Shown here piece by piece: positions 7,896 through 17,301 of a DNA stretch of 64,000 bases. The notes under the pieces were generated by a model. That model made no database searches. It was not told where the DNA came from and worked only from the letters and a program-made list of their open reading frames with translations. The position numbers were made by a program, and so were the translations under genes. Every line of letters starts with the position of its first letter. Position 1 is the first letter of the stretch. The stretch covers positions 84,134 through 148,133 of the forward strand of contig CAVRVX010000040.1 in the NCBI GenBank assembly GCA_963724735.1, given 5' to 3'. This stretch comes from Rhodoplanes sp963724735. GTDB lineage: Bacteria; Pseudomonadota; Alphaproteobacteria; Rhizobiales; Xanthobacteraceae.

Positions 7896-8927
7896 TTAGA
7901 ACTGCACCCGCGCTTCGATCGAGCCGAACAGGTCGCCGTGGCCGGGCTGGTTGGGAAATTCCTGGGTGCGCTTGGTGAGGGTGAAGGCGAGGCGGCTGCC
8001 ATATTGGGTGAAAATCTCCGCGCCGGCCACGAGGTCGGCCACGAACACCTGATGCTTTACCGAGGGACTGGAGACGAAAGTGTTGCCGTCGAGGAAGACA
8101 TTGTAGGCGACCGCGCGCCCTTCCACGCCGGCGAAGAAGTCAAATCCCCACGCCGGACCCTGTGGGTCAGGTGAGAAAAAGGAGGAGCCGGACGGGGCCG
8201 GCCGCACGCGGGTCGGCCCCCAGGTGGACGAGAGCGAGCGGCCGAACCGGAACAGCGCGCCCGCCGAGCCATAGGTGTAGACATTGCCCGCGGTCACGCC
8301 GAGGGCGGGGATGACGTCGACGCCGAACCCGTCGCCGAAGCCGACCCCGAATTTCCACTTGCGCTCCCACGAAGCGAGGAAGGCCGGCTCGTCCTTGAGC
8401 TGATAGCTCCAGCCGAGCGGGCAGGACTGTCCCAGCGCCGAGTGAAACCCGCACTGCACGGCCTTTCCTCCGCTGCTCGGTCCGACCACGCCGCCCAGAA
8501 ATTCAAACGTGTCGAGCTGCACGCCGGCGGTCTCTTGCGCGAGCGAGCCGCCGGTGTACAGCCAGCCCGCATAAGGGCGGTCGAGCGGGTTCGGCGGGAT
8601 AAGCTTCAGTTTCTGTGGCGTGAAGATGCTTTGGCCGACGATCCACTCGAACTGACGGCGGACCGGGCCGGGAGGCGCCCCGAGGGTGACCACCAGTCCG
8701 CCGACCAGATCGAACGGCGCATCCACGAAGGATTTGTTGAAAAAGTCGTTGAATACCAACGAGGCGCGGAAGCCCTGCGTATAGCCATAGTCGCGCTGCG
8801 AGACGAGCGCGTCATTCTCCTCGACGAGGACGACGGCGGGTTGCGCGCGCGCCTCCGCCACGACGCCCGCAAGCGCCAGCGCCGCAAGAACGATGATCCG
8901 CACCAGTCGCGACAACGACGCCCCCAT
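7896..8927 (-). CDS. LpxR-like outer-membrane lipid A 3'-O-deacylase (DUF2219)
   Basis: A 343-residue protein with an N-terminal signal peptide ending near EARAQ and an even beta-barrel-like pattern finishing in aromatic VQF. LpxR-family features are present: END...GYTQGFR near the mature N-terminus (Asn-Asp and Thr of the active site), LDRPYAGWLY, and HSALG...GWSYQLKDEP (active-site His). LpxR removes the 3'-acyloxyacyl chain of lipid A in the outer leaflet. The ATG at 8927 has GGTGGGA upstream; an in-frame ATG at 8945 is an alternative. The gene is convergent with oxyR. Substrate is inferred from the family. Confidence 0.75.
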   Translation of the reverse strand: MGASLSRLVRIIVLAALALAGVVAEARAQPAVVLVEENDALVSQRDYGYTQGFRASLVFNDFFNKSFVDAPFDLVGGLVVTLGAPPGPVRRQFEWIVGQSIFTPQKLKLIPPNPLDRPYAGWLYTGGSLAQETAGVQLDTFEFLGGVVGPSSGGKAVQCGFHSALGQSCPLGWSYQLKDEPAFLASWERKWKFGVGFGDGFGVDVIPALGVTAGNVYTYGSAGALFRFGRSLSSTWGPTRVRPAPSGSSFFSPDPQGPAWGFDFFAGVEGRAVAYNVFLDGNTFVSSPSVKHQVFVADLVAGAEIFTQYGSRLAFTLTKRTQEFPNQPGHGDLFGSIEARVQF

Positions 8928-9090
8928 GCCGGTCCCACCCAGCATTACCCACCACACCTTCGGGGATTCCGCGTGGCCATGGAAGAATAAGCAGCGCCTT
9001 CGACTCGGAAACCGGCGATGTGTTGCGCGAGGGCAACGGCTCGGGTGCGTCACCGATCGAGGAGGGCCATCGTTCCAAGGGCCGACCGGG

Positions 9091-9921
9091 TCAGGGGCGC
9101 GACGGGACGGTGCCCGCACGACCCGGATGCGCCGACAAGTCGCGAATGCGCGGCTGCTCGCCGGAGAGGGGGTTCTTCGGGTCCCAGGCATAGGCGAGCG
9201 TCTCGAAGCGCAGCGCCCGCGCATCGACCATCAGGAGCCGGCCAACCAAGCCTTCGCCGAAACCGACGATCTCCCGGATCACTTCAAGCGCCACGAGCGA
9301 ACCGATCACGCCGGTAAATGCGCCGAGAATGCCCGCCTCCGCGCAAGCCGGGATCGCACCTTCGGGGGGAGGGTCGGGGAACAGGCAGCGATAGGTCGGA
9401 TTGGGCCGGCCATCGGCGTTCGTCTCATGCGCGCGGATCGTCGTCAGCGTGCCGTCGAACACGCCGACCGCGGCGGTGACCAGCGGCTTCTTGGCGAAGA
9501 AACAGGCGTCCGAGACGAGATAGCGCGTGGCGAAATTGTCCGACCCGTCGGCGACGAGGTCGTATTGCGAGATCACCGCCAACGCGTTTTCCGCCGCAAG
9601 CCGCGCGGCATGCGGCTCGACTGTCACATGCGGATTGAGCCGCGCGATGGCTGCGGCGGCGCTGTCGACCTTGGGCCGTCCGAGATCGGGGGTCGCGTGA
9701 ATCACCTGCCGCTGCAGGTTCGACAACGCCACGACATCGTCATCGATGACGCCTAGCGTCCCGACGCCGGCAGCCGCGAGATAAAGCATGGCAGGCGCGC
9801 CAAGGCCGCCTGCCCCCACCACCAGGACGCGGGCGCGCTTGAGCGCGGCCTGCCCCGGTCCGCCCACTTCGTGCAGCACGATGTGGCGGGCATAGCGTTC
9901 GAGCTCGTCGGCGCTCAGCAT
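9091..9921 (-). CDS. moeB: MoeB/ThiF-family ubiquitin-like-protein adenylyltransferase
   Basis: E1-like enzyme that adenylates the C-terminal Gly of MoaD (molybdopterin synthase small subunit) or ThiS. The 276-residue protein has GAGGLGAPA (ATP loop), DDDVVALSNLQRQ, and a C-terminal CAEAG segment containing the likely catalytic Cys. It lacks the CxxC zinc pair of E. coli MoeB (NPTYRCLF has one Cys) and has no rhodanese domain. Neither moaD nor thiS is adjacent, so MoeB versus ThiF is not settled. Confidence 0.85.
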   Translation of the reverse strand: MLSADELERYARHIVLHEVGGPGQAALKRARVLVVGAGGLGAPAMLYLAAAGVGTLGVIDDDVVALSNLQRQVIHATPDLGRPKVDSAAAAIARLNPHVTVEPHAARLAAENALAVISQYDLVADGSDNFATRYLVSDACFFAKKPLVTAAVGVFDGTLTTIRAHETNADGRPNPTYRCLFPDPPPEGAIPACAEAGILGAFTGVIGSLVALEVIREIVGFGEGLVGRLLMVDARALRFETLAYAWDPKNPLSGEQPRIRDLSAHPGRAGTVPSRP

Positions 9922-10093
9922 GGTCGGTCTGGGTGGTGGAGGAGCCGCTGCGCGTCAGTTCATGTCTTGGTTGGGCCTTCGATGGACTGCGTTCGCGTCG
10001 CCCGGTCCAAACGAGCGCGACGGCGTCGGCCGCATGATGAAGCCCAATTTGCGGCCATGATATAGAAATCGATCCACAGCCAAGGGAGCCGCG

Positions 10094-10750
10094 ATGTCGC
10101 GCCCGAAAACAGCCGTCTTCTCCATCGGAGGCGTTCTCGCCTATCTCGGTCTAGCTGTTCTCGGTTGGGGCGGCTTCGCCGGCTTCTTCTCTCACCCGGC
10201 CTTGATCGTTCTTGTCATAGCGACGCTCGTGATGGCGGTCGCGGCCGTCTTCAGCGGCGGCAATCTGAGCGCCGGCGAGCGCGAAGACCGGTCCAACCGC
10301 TGGGTTATCTATGCGTTGGGAATCATTGGACTTTTGTCCGCGTTCCTGCCGGCTTACACGGACCGGAAGGACTTCCTCGTCATCGATGGAGACGCCGTTC
10401 GCTGGCTCGGCGTCGCGCTTTATGTCGTTGGCGGCGCGGTGAGAATTTGGCCCGTTTTCGTCCTCGGCCATCGGTTCAGCGGATTGGTCGCCATCCAGCC
10501 GGGGCATACGCTGGTGACGGACGGAATCTACAGCGTCATCCGGCACCCGAGCTATCTCGGTCTGTTGGTCGTCTCGCTCGGCTGGGCGCTCGCGTTCCGC
10601 TCCATCGTCGGTCTCGTCTTCGTCGTGCTGACCATTCCGCCGGTCCTCGCCCGGATCAAATCGGAAGAACACCTCCTCCACGAGCAGTTCGGCGCCGAAT
10701 ATGATGCCTATCGCAGCCGCACCTCGCGGCTGATCCCCGGGCTCTATTGA
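10094..10750 (+). CDS. Isoprenylcysteine/phospholipid methyltransferase-family membrane protein
   Basis: A 218-residue polytopic membrane protein with about five to six hydrophobic segments. The C-terminal half has the ICMT/PEMT signature: GIYSVIRHPSYLG, then SEEHLLHEQFG and EYDAYRSRTSRLIPGLY, which bind S-adenosylmethionine at the membrane face. Bacterial members have varied or unknown substrates. The ATG has AAGGGAG upstream. It may be co-transcribed with the next gene 52 bp downstream. Confidence 0.78.
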   Translation: MSRPKTAVFSIGGVLAYLGLAVLGWGGFAGFFSHPALIVLVIATLVMAVAAVFSGGNLSAGEREDRSNRWVIYALGIIGLLSAFLPAYTDRKDFLVIDGDAVRWLGVALYVVGGAVRIWPVFVLGHRFSGLVAIQPGHTLVTDGIYSVIRHPSYLGLLVVSLGWALAFRSIVGLVFVVLTIPPVLARIKSEEHLLHEQFGAEYDAYRSRTSRLIPGLY

Positions 10751-10802
10751 GGCGGATGGCAGTCGAAGTTTCGGCGCACCGCCGGCAACAAGGACGATCG
10801 GC

Positions 10803-12170
10803 ATGAGAAATCGCGGCGCTGCGTTGGTCCTTTTCCTCGGTTGCGCGGTGCTCACTGCCGACGCTTACGCCCAGCTCTTCGCGCCTGCGCCGACACGGCC
10901 GCAGGCTCAGCGCCGAACCGCCCGCCCGCCCGGAAAGCCTTCGCCCGGCGCGCCTCCCGCCGTCTATGCCGCGATGCCGGAAGCCGAGCGCATTGCGATC
11001 CAGCTCGATCTCATCTGGGCCGGCGAATACAACGGAATGGCGAACGGCGATTTCGGCGAGGCGTCGGTCGCCGCGGTCAAGTCATTCCAGAGGAACAACG
11101 CCGGCAAGGAAACGGGCATCCTCAATCCCGACGAACGCCTGCGCCTCGCGGAAGCGGCGAGGATAAGCCAAAGGCGTGTCGGTTGGCAGATCGTGGACGA
11201 CCGCGCCACCGGCGCGCAGATCGGCCTGCCGACAAAGCTCGTGTCGCAACAGCGCCCGACCGGCGCCGGCACGCATTGGCAGTCCGGCCACGGCGAGGTG
11301 CAGATCGATACGTTCCGCCTGCCGTCCGTCACGCTGGCGCAGGCGTTCGAGCAGCAGAAAAAGCAGCCGCCGCAGCGCAAGGTCGAGTACAGCGTCATGA
11401 AGGGCGACTTCTTCGTCCTGTCCGGGATGCAGGGGCTGAAGAAATTCTACGTGCGCGCGCACGCCAGGGACCACGAGGTACGTGGCGTGACCGTGCTCTA
11501 CGACCAGGCCATGGAAGGAATCATGGACCCCGTGGCGATCGCGGCCTCGAACGCGTTCGACCCGTTCCCGACGAGCCTCGTCGGCGGCGGCGCGCTGCGG
11601 CGTAAGGTCGAATATGCGAGCGGGGCGGTCGTCAGCGCGGCGGGCGATATCGCGACCGACGCCCGCGCCGTTTCGGAATGCGAGTTCATCCTCGTCCCCG
11701 GGCGCGGGCGCGCCGACAAGCTCGCCGAGGAGGATGGTCTTGCCCTGCTGCGCCTTTATGGCGCGCGCGATCTTGCGCCGCTTTCGCTCGCAAGCGAAGC
11801 CGCGCCGCGCGGCGCAGTCACGCTCGCGGGCGTCGCCGATCCGCAGGCGCAGGGCGGGCAGGGCGCGGTGTCGACGGTGCGGGCCGACCTGATGCCGGGC
11901 GCGGACGGGGTCGCTATCGCGCCTGCGCCGGCGCAAGGCTTTGCGGGCGCCGCCGCGCTCGACGCAGACGGACGCCTGGTCGGACTGGTCGCGCCGCGGC
12001 CGCAAGTGGTCGCCGGCCCAAGCGCGGCGGGGGCCGGAACGGCCGCCCTGATCCCAGCCACGGCGATCAAGGCGCTGCTGGCCAAGCAAGGGATCGCCCC
12101 GGCATCCGGACGCGCGGACCTCGAGGCGGCAAAGGCCGCCATCGTCCGCGTGATCTGCGTGCGGGAGTAA
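10803..12170 (+). CDS. Exported peptidoglycan-binding protein with degenerate protease-like domain
   Basis: The 455-residue protein has a signal peptide (MRNRGAALVLFLGC...DAYA), a Pro-rich stretch, and a PG-binding_1-like module at about residues 55-120 (LDLIWAGEYNG...AVKSFQRNN). The C-terminal third resembles a trypsin-fold domain, but the GDSGG nucleophile loop reads GFAGAAALD before GRLVGLV, so the catalytic Ser is absent. It is probably periplasmic and structural or regulatory rather than proteolytic. No named orthologue was recognised. Confidence 0.6.
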   Translation: MRNRGAALVLFLGCAVLTADAYAQLFAPAPTRPQAQRRTARPPGKPSPGAPPAVYAAMPEAERIAIQLDLIWAGEYNGMANGDFGEASVAAVKSFQRNNAGKETGILNPDERLRLAEAARISQRRVGWQIVDDRATGAQIGLPTKLVSQQRPTGAGTHWQSGHGEVQIDTFRLPSVTLAQAFEQQKKQPPQRKVEYSVMKGDFFVLSGMQGLKKFYVRAHARDHEVRGVTVLYDQAMEGIMDPVAIAASNAFDPFPTSLVGGGALRRKVEYASGAVVSAAGDIATDARAVSECEFILVPGRGRADKLAEEDGLALLRLYGARDLAPLSLASEAAPRGAVTLAGVADPQAQGGQGAVSTVRADLMPGADGVAIAPAPAQGFAGAAALDADGRLVGLVAPRPQVVAGPSAAGAGTAALIPATAIKALLAKQGIAPASGRADLEAAKAAIVRVICVRE

Positions 12171-12242
12171 GGCGTGCGCCTGTGAAAGTCCTCCGGAGTC
12201 GTGCTACAGGCTGGCGCGACACGGCGTTTCTCCGGCGCAGGC

Positions 12243-13385
12243 ATGACCCAGGCGACGAACACGGCAGAGGACGGCTGCGCAGGCGCGCTCATCGCCGCCT
12301 ATGAGCGCGCGGGCTATGCGCGCATCTGCCCGAAAATCCTGCAGCCCGCCGAGCCTTTCCTCGCGCTCTCGGGCGAGGATATCCGCCGCCGCATGTATCT
12401 GCTCAACGATGCCGCGGGCCGCGAGTTCTGCCTGCGGCCCGACCTTACGATCCCGGTTGCGCTCGATTACCTCGCCTCGCAGGACGCAGGCCGGCCGGCG
12501 AATTTCTGTTATCTCGGCCCCGTCTTCCGCCAACGCGGGCAGGCGGCCGGCGAATTCCTGCAGGCGGGCGTCGAATCGTTCGGGCGCGACGACAAGGCCG
12601 CCGCCGACGCCGAAGCGCTGGCGCTCGGCCTCGAAGCGACCGCCCATTTCGGACTTGCCGAACCCGAAATCCGGATGGGCGACGTGGCGCTGTTTGCCGC
12701 GCTGATCAGGGCGCTTGAGCTTCCGCCGGCGTGGAGGCGGCGGCTCGTCAAGGATTTCAACCGGAAGGCCCTGCTTGCCAACGATCTCGACCGTCTCACG
12801 CTAGCCGGCGCCCACGAGCGGTCGGAGTATCAGGGCGTGCTCGCCGCGCTTGCCAACTCCGATCCCAAGGGGGCGCGGGCGCTGGTCGCCGATCTGTTGT
12901 CGATCGCCGGAATCAGCACCGTCGGCGGCCGATCCGTCGGCGAGATCGCCGACCGCTTCCTCGAACAGGCGGAACTCGGCGCGAGCGCCACCCTGCCGCG
13001 CGAGACGCGAACGCTGATCGAGACGTTCTTTGCAATCGAGGGCGAGCCGGATATGGCGGCGGCCGAGCTGTGGAAGCTCGCCGATGCGGCCGAAATCGAT
13101 CTTGCCCCGGCGCTCGAGATATTCGAGACGCGCACCGGCCTGATGGCGGCGCGCGGCATCGACGCGCGACGCGTCAGGTTTGCGACCGCCTTCGGCCGCG
13201 GGCTCGACTACTACACCGGCTTCGTCTTCGAGCTGTACGATCCGCAGGGCCGTGCCGATGGACAGCTTGTCGCCGGGGGACGCTATGACGGGCTGTTCGC
13301 GCGGCTCGGCTGCGCCGAGCCGATCCCCGCGGTCGGTTTCGCCGCGTGGATCGAGCGCCTGGCGGGCATCGGAGGCGGACGATGA
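12243..13385 (+). CDS. hisZ: ATP phosphoribosyltransferase regulatory subunit HisZ
   Basis: HisZ is a catalytically inactive histidyl-tRNA-synthetase paralogue that pairs with HisG for the first step of histidine synthesis. The 380-residue protein shows class II synthetase-like pieces: EFCLRPDLTIPVALDY, FCYLGPVFRQR and YDPQGRADGQLVAGGRYDGL. The ATG at 12243 is chosen because upstream sequence is not family-like. The stop overlaps the hisG start (ATGA). Confidence 0.92.
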   Translation: MTQATNTAEDGCAGALIAAYERAGYARICPKILQPAEPFLALSGEDIRRRMYLLNDAAGREFCLRPDLTIPVALDYLASQDAGRPANFCYLGPVFRQRGQAAGEFLQAGVESFGRDDKAAADAEALALGLEATAHFGLAEPEIRMGDVALFAALIRALELPPAWRRRLVKDFNRKALLANDLDRLTLAGAHERSEYQGVLAALANSDPKGARALVADLLSIAGISTVGGRSVGEIADRFLEQAELGASATLPRETRTLIETFFAIEGEPDMAAAELWKLADAAEIDLAPALEIFETRTGLMAARGIDARRVRFATAFGRGLDYYTGFVFELYDPQGRADGQLVAGGRYDGLFARLGCAEPIPAVGFAAWIERLAGIGGGR

Positions 13386-14350
13386 GCGCATTCGTCATCG
13401 CCGTCCCGGCCAAGGGCCGGCTGATGGAAAATGCCGAGAACTTCTTCGCCCGCGCCGGCCTTGCGCTCGCCAAGCCGCGCGGCGCCCGCGACTATCGCGG
13501 CGCGATCGCGGGACTGCCCGGCATTGAAGTCGCGTTTCTCTCCGCTCAGGAGATCGCCCAGCAGCTCGCCGCGGGCGCGGTGCATTTCGGCGTCACCGGC
13601 GAGGACCTCGTGCGCGAAACGATCGCGCAGGCGGACGAGCGCGTCGTGCTGGTCGAGGCGCTCGGCTTCGGCTTCGCCAACGTCGTGGTCGCCGTCCCGC
13701 AGGCCTGGATCGACGTGCGCAGCATGGCCGACCTCGACGATGTCGCGACCGCGTTCCGCCTCAAGCACGACCGCCGGATGCGCGTCGCCACGAAATACGT
13801 GAATCTCACGCGCGGCTTTTTCGCCGAGCATGGGATCGTCGACTACCGCATCGCCGAAAGCGCCGGAGCGACCGAGGGCGCGCCCGCCGCCGGCTCCGCC
13901 GAGCTGATCGTCGACATCACCACGACCGGCGCGACGCTCGCCGCCAACGGCCTCAAGATCATCGAGGACGGCGTGATCCTGCGCTCGCAGGCGAACCTGG
14001 TCGCAGCGCGCAGGGCGAACTGGGGCGCGACCGAGCGCGAGACGGCGCGCGTCGTTCTCGACCGTGTCGCCGCCTATCGGCGCGCCGCCGCCTTCCGTGA
14101 GCTGCGCACCCGCTTCCCCGGCTGCAACGATGCGCTGCTAGTCGCGGCGAAGGAAAAATTCGGCGTCGAGACCCCGTTCGGCGGCCCGACCTCGTCGGGC
14201 ATGCTGACGCTGCATTGTCCGCCGGCCGAGGTGCATGCGCTCGCGACTTTCCTGCGCGAGCATGGCGCGTCGAGCGTCGTGGTCGGCGAGCTCGACTACG
14301 TGTTCGCGCGCGACAACCCACTTTACGCGAAGCTGGAGGCGGCGCTGTAG
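13382..14350 (+). CDS. hisG: ATP phosphoribosyltransferase catalytic subunit HisG
   Basis: HisG condenses ATP with PRPP to start histidine biosynthesis. It begins IAVPAKGRLMENA and carries the PRPP-binding loop ELIVDITTTGATL followed by NGLKIIEDGVILRSQANL. The 322 residues are longer than classical short HisG, as in other Hyphomicrobiales where HisG partners HisZ. The start overlaps the hisZ stop by 4 bp, indicating translational coupling. Confidence 0.93.
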   Translation: MSAFVIAVPAKGRLMENAENFFARAGLALAKPRGARDYRGAIAGLPGIEVAFLSAQEIAQQLAAGAVHFGVTGEDLVRETIAQADERVVLVEALGFGFANVVVAVPQAWIDVRSMADLDDVATAFRLKHDRRMRVATKYVNLTRGFFAEHGIVDYRIAESAGATEGAPAAGSAELIVDITTTGATLAANGLKIIEDGVILRSQANLVAARRANWGATERETARVVLDRVAAYRRAAAFRELRTRFPGCNDALLVAAKEKFGVETPFGGPTSSGMLTLHCPPAEVHALATFLREHGASSVVVGELDYVFARDNPLYAKLEAAL

Positions 14351-14393
14351 TCTGTCTCCGCTTTCGCCGGGGGGCGGAAGAGCAGGGCGCGGT

Positions 14394-14906
14394 TTACTTG
14401 CGCGCGCGAAACACCACGAAGTGCGACATCGAGAAGTTCACGACGAAACTGACCAGAATGGCGCAGACCTTGGCCGTCCAGACCGGCAGGAACTGCGCGA
14501 CAAGGACGAGCATCGCCGTATTGGCGATCACGCCGAGCATGCCGGACGCGGCGAAGGCCAGATAGGAGGAAAATTGCAGCTTCCGACCCGATTCGGCGGC
14601 GAAGGTGATGGTCGAATTCATCACATAGGAAAAGGTCACCGCGACGAGCCAAGCGGTCACATTGGCGATGATCAGAATGAGGTTCTCCGCCGTGCCGCAC
14701 CGGCACAGGCCGGCGACCGTCGCGAACCATTCGGACGTCGATTCGGAACGCGTGAGCAACGCATAGACGAGGAAGAACACGCTCGCGTCGACGAACGTAT
14801 TGAAAATGCCGATCACCGCAAAGCTCATGGCTTTGCGCAGGACGCTCATCCGGTTGCGGAGGGGAGCGCGCGCCTGAGCGCCCGCGGGATCGGATCGTTC
14901 GGTCAT
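14394..14906 (-). CDS. GtrA-family membrane protein
   Basis: A 170-residue GtrA-like protein with four hydrophobic helices (around AVIGIFNTFVDASVFFLVY, LILIIANVTAWLVAVTFSYVMN, YLAFAASGMLGVIANTAMLVL and a C-terminal helix). GtrA proteins are proposed to flip polyprenyl-phosphate sugars. A GT2 polyprenyl-phosphate glycosyltransferase starts about 250 bp away on the other strand, the usual partner. The start is ATG 14906 (MTERSDP). Convergent with hisG. Confidence 0.82.
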   Translation of the reverse strand: MTERSDPAGAQARAPLRNRMSVLRKAMSFAVIGIFNTFVDASVFFLVYALLTRSESTSEWFATVAGLCRCGTAENLILIIANVTAWLVAVTFSYVMNSTITFAAESGRKLQFSSYLAFAASGMLGVIANTAMLVLVAQFLPVWTAKVCAILVSFVVNFSMSHFVVFRARK

Positions 14907-14954
14907 GGCGCTCCGCTTAATCGGATTGACTCGGGTTGCGCGCCCCCTCCCCAA

Positions 14955-15006
14955 CCCTCCCCCGCTTGCGGGGGAGGGACTCGCGCGTGAGCGCGACGGG
15001 TGGGGG
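14955..15006. repeat. Intergenic GGGGGAGGG palindromic repeat
   Basis: A near-perfect hairpin CCCTCCCCCG/CGGGGGAGGG (14955-14978) is followed by a smaller CGCGCGTGAGCGCG-type dyad and GGGTGGGGG. The design matches dispersed intergenic repeats of Hyphomicrobiales and resembles the element between glcD and glcE. Confidence 0.6.
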
Positions 15007-15156
15007 CAGTCTGTGTCTGAATGAATTCAAGGGCCACAGTACTTACCACGTCCGGCCGGCGTGACCGAGACCAAAGGCGTCGCCCCGCTCCAGCGCGGCG
15101 CCGGGGCTCGGCCCGAGGGGTTGCGTTCGCAGGCGCTGGGCTGCAAGACTCGCGCA

Positions 15157-16212
15157 ATGACCGCCAATGAGCCATCGTCCGGACGCTTGTCCGGCTCGCT
15201 TCCGCCGACGCCGCGGGCCGTCGGCCTGTCGATCGTCGTGCCGGTGTTCAACGAGGCGGCGGGTCTGCCGCAGCTTCATCGCACGCTCGTGGACGTGTCC
15301 CGGACGCTTCGACGCCGCTTCGACATCGCTTGCGAAGTCGTCTATGTCGACGACGGCAGCCGCGACCAGTCGCTCGCGATCGCCAATACTCTTCCTGCCG
15401 ACGGACTCGACGTGCAGGTGGTCGCGCTGTCGCGCAATTTCGGCAAGGAGGCGGCGCTGCTCGCCGGTCTCGACCATGCGCGGCGCGGCGCCGTGCTGTT
15501 CATGGACGCCGACGGCCAGCATCCGCCGGCGCTGATCGAGACTCTGGTCGGCCATTGGCTCGACGACGGCTACGACGTTGTTTTCACCGCGAAGGCGCAT
15601 CGCGAGAATGAGCCCGCTGTTCGCCGGCTCGGCGTGAAAGCGTTCTATGCGCTGATCAATTGGGGTGCGCGGCAGAAGATTCCGGAGGATGCCGGCGACT
15701 TCCGGCTGCTCTCCCCGCGCGCCGCCGCAGCGCTGCGGCAGCTTCCCGAACGCAACCGCTTCTTCAAGGGGCTGGCGAGCTGGATCGGCTTCCGCCAATT
15801 GCGCGTCGACTACGAGCCGGCCGAGCGTGCGCACGGGCGCACGAGCTGGAACGCAGCGTCGCTGATCGGACTCTCGATCGAGGGGCTGACCTCGTTTTCG
15901 ATCGCGCCGTTGCGGATCGCCAGCCTGCTCGGCCTTGCGCTCGCGGCGAGCGCGCTCTTTTTCGGCGCGCAGATGCTGTTCGAGGTCCTGTTCTATGGCG
16001 TATCGGTGCCGGGCTATCCGTCGGTCGTGGTCGGCTTGATGGTTCTCGGCGGCGTACAACTGGTCATGATCGGCGTCATGGGCGAGTACATCGCCAAGAT
16101 TTTGTCCGAGGCCAAGGCGCGGCCCGTCTACTTGGTCGCCGAGCACACGATCAAGCAAGCTAGTCCTGCTGCCGCGGTTGAGCCGGAGACCGCGCCGACG
16201 GTCGCGGAGTGA
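15157..16212 (+). CDS. Polyprenyl-phosphate glycosyltransferase, GT family 2 (DPM1/GtrB-like)
   Basis: The 351-residue protein has an N-terminal GT-A domain (LSIVVPVFNEAAG, YVDDGS, FMDADGQHPP), the DAGDFRLL acceptor region, and two C-terminal transmembrane helices, as in ArnC/GtrB. It would transfer a sugar from a nucleotide to a polyprenyl phosphate at the inner membrane. The start at ATG 15157 (MTANEPSS) is conservative; upstream in-frame sequence is not GT2-like. A GtrA gene lies on one side and a ChbG/HpnK deacetylase on the other, suggesting a lipid or envelope sugar pathway. Confidence 0.85.
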   Translation: MTANEPSSGRLSGSLPPTPRAVGLSIVVPVFNEAAGLPQLHRTLVDVSRTLRRRFDIACEVVYVDDGSRDQSLAIANTLPADGLDVQVVALSRNFGKEAALLAGLDHARRGAVLFMDADGQHPPALIETLVGHWLDDGYDVVFTAKAHRENEPAVRRLGVKAFYALINWGARQKIPEDAGDFRLLSPRAAAALRQLPERNRFFKGLASWIGFRQLRVDYEPAERAHGRTSWNAASLIGLSIEGLTSFSIAPLRIASLLGLALAASALFFGAQMLFEVLFYGVSVPGYPSVVVGLMVLGGVQLVMIGVMGEYIAKILSEAKARPVYLVAEHTIKQASPAAAVEPETAPTVAE

Positions 16213-16216
16213 GTCG

Positions 16217-17122
16217 GTGGTCGAGGCCGCGCCAGAGTTGTCTCCAGCCGGGCGCGCCGGCGATCCGAAGCCCGCACCCGCGCGGGGCGCGCCGCCCCGC
16301 CGCATCTGGCTCGTCGCTGACGATTACGGCCTCGCGCCCGGCGTGAGCAAAGGCATCCGCGACCTGATCGCGCGGGGAAGACTCAGCGGGACGAGCGCGA
16401 TGGTCGTCGCGCCGAGCTTCGGACGTCCCGAGGCGTTGCAGCTCGCCAAGCTGGCGGCGCGCGGCCAACGTGTCGCGATCGGGCTGCACCTGACCATGAC
16501 GGCGCCGTTCCGTCCGCTCACGGCGTTTGCGCCGGTGAGCCAAGACGGATGCTTTCTTCCGATCGCCGAGATGCTCAGGCGTTCGTTCTGGCCGGGGTTC
16601 GATCGCGCCGCCGTCGCGCGGGAGATCGAGGCGCAGATCGCCGCCTTCACGGCGGCGTTCGGGCGCCCGCCCGACTTCGTCGACGGTCATCACCACGTGC
16701 ACCTGTTGCCGCGCATCGATGACGCGCTCCTCGCTGCGATCAAGGCTGCGAACCCCGCCGCCTGGGCGCGCCAGTGCGGCCAGGTCGCCCCGCTGATGCG
16801 GCGATTGCACGATCGGAAGGGAATCCTCATCGACCTCTTGAGTCGCCGCTTTCGCGCTCGTGCAAAGGCGATCGGCGTACCGACCAATCCCGCCTTCGTT
16901 GGCACCTATCGTTTCAGTCCTGACGCCACCTTCGCCGCGTATTTTCCGCGTTTCCTCGACGACCTGCCCGACGGGAGCGTGGTGATGTGCCATCCCGGCT
17001 TTGTCGATACGGAGCTCGAGCAACTCAACTCCCTGACAACGTTGCGGGAGAAGGAATTCGCCTTCCTGGCCGGCGACGAATTTCCCGCGCTGCTTGCCGC
17101 CAAAGGCGTTGCCTTGGCCTGA
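16217..17122 (+). CDS. ChbG/HpnK-family carbohydrate deacetylase
   Basis: YdjC/ChbG/HpnK-type metal-dependent N-deacetylase. Metal and catalytic motifs are visible: LVADDYGLAPGV (Asp-Asp), IGLHLTM, DGHHHVHLLP, and late MCHPGF. HpnK acts on hopanoid sugars and ChbG on chitooligosaccharides; the substrate here is unknown. GTG 16217 begins 5 bp after the GT2 stop; an overlapping ATG at 16178 is an alternative. The context with GT2 and GtrA suggests removal of an acetyl group from a lipid-linked amino sugar. Confidence 0.8.
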   Translation: MVEAAPELSPAGRAGDPKPAPARGAPPRRIWLVADDYGLAPGVSKGIRDLIARGRLSGTSAMVVAPSFGRPEALQLAKLAARGQRVAIGLHLTMTAPFRPLTAFAPVSQDGCFLPIAEMLRRSFWPGFDRAAVAREIEAQIAAFTAAFGRPPDFVDGHHHVHLLPRIDDALLAAIKAANPAAWARQCGQVAPLMRRLHDRKGILIDLLSRRFRARAKAIGVPTNPAFVGTYRFSPDATFAAYFPRFLDDLPDGSVVMCHPGFVDTELEQLNSLTTLREKEFAFLAGDEFPALLAAKGVALA

Positions 17123-17301
17123 CGCGCGCGACGGGTGCGGCAGGGTGCCTCAGCCTATCCTCCTCCCCGTCATTCTACCGCCTGATCGCGACCCCCATAT
17201 AGGGCGTGCGGACGCCGGCCAGTTGGGCGTTCGGCGCGCATGATGCCGGGCCCGGCCGCCCCTTGCACGCCTTGCCGGAAGGTGCCGACAGGAGAGCTTC
17301 C

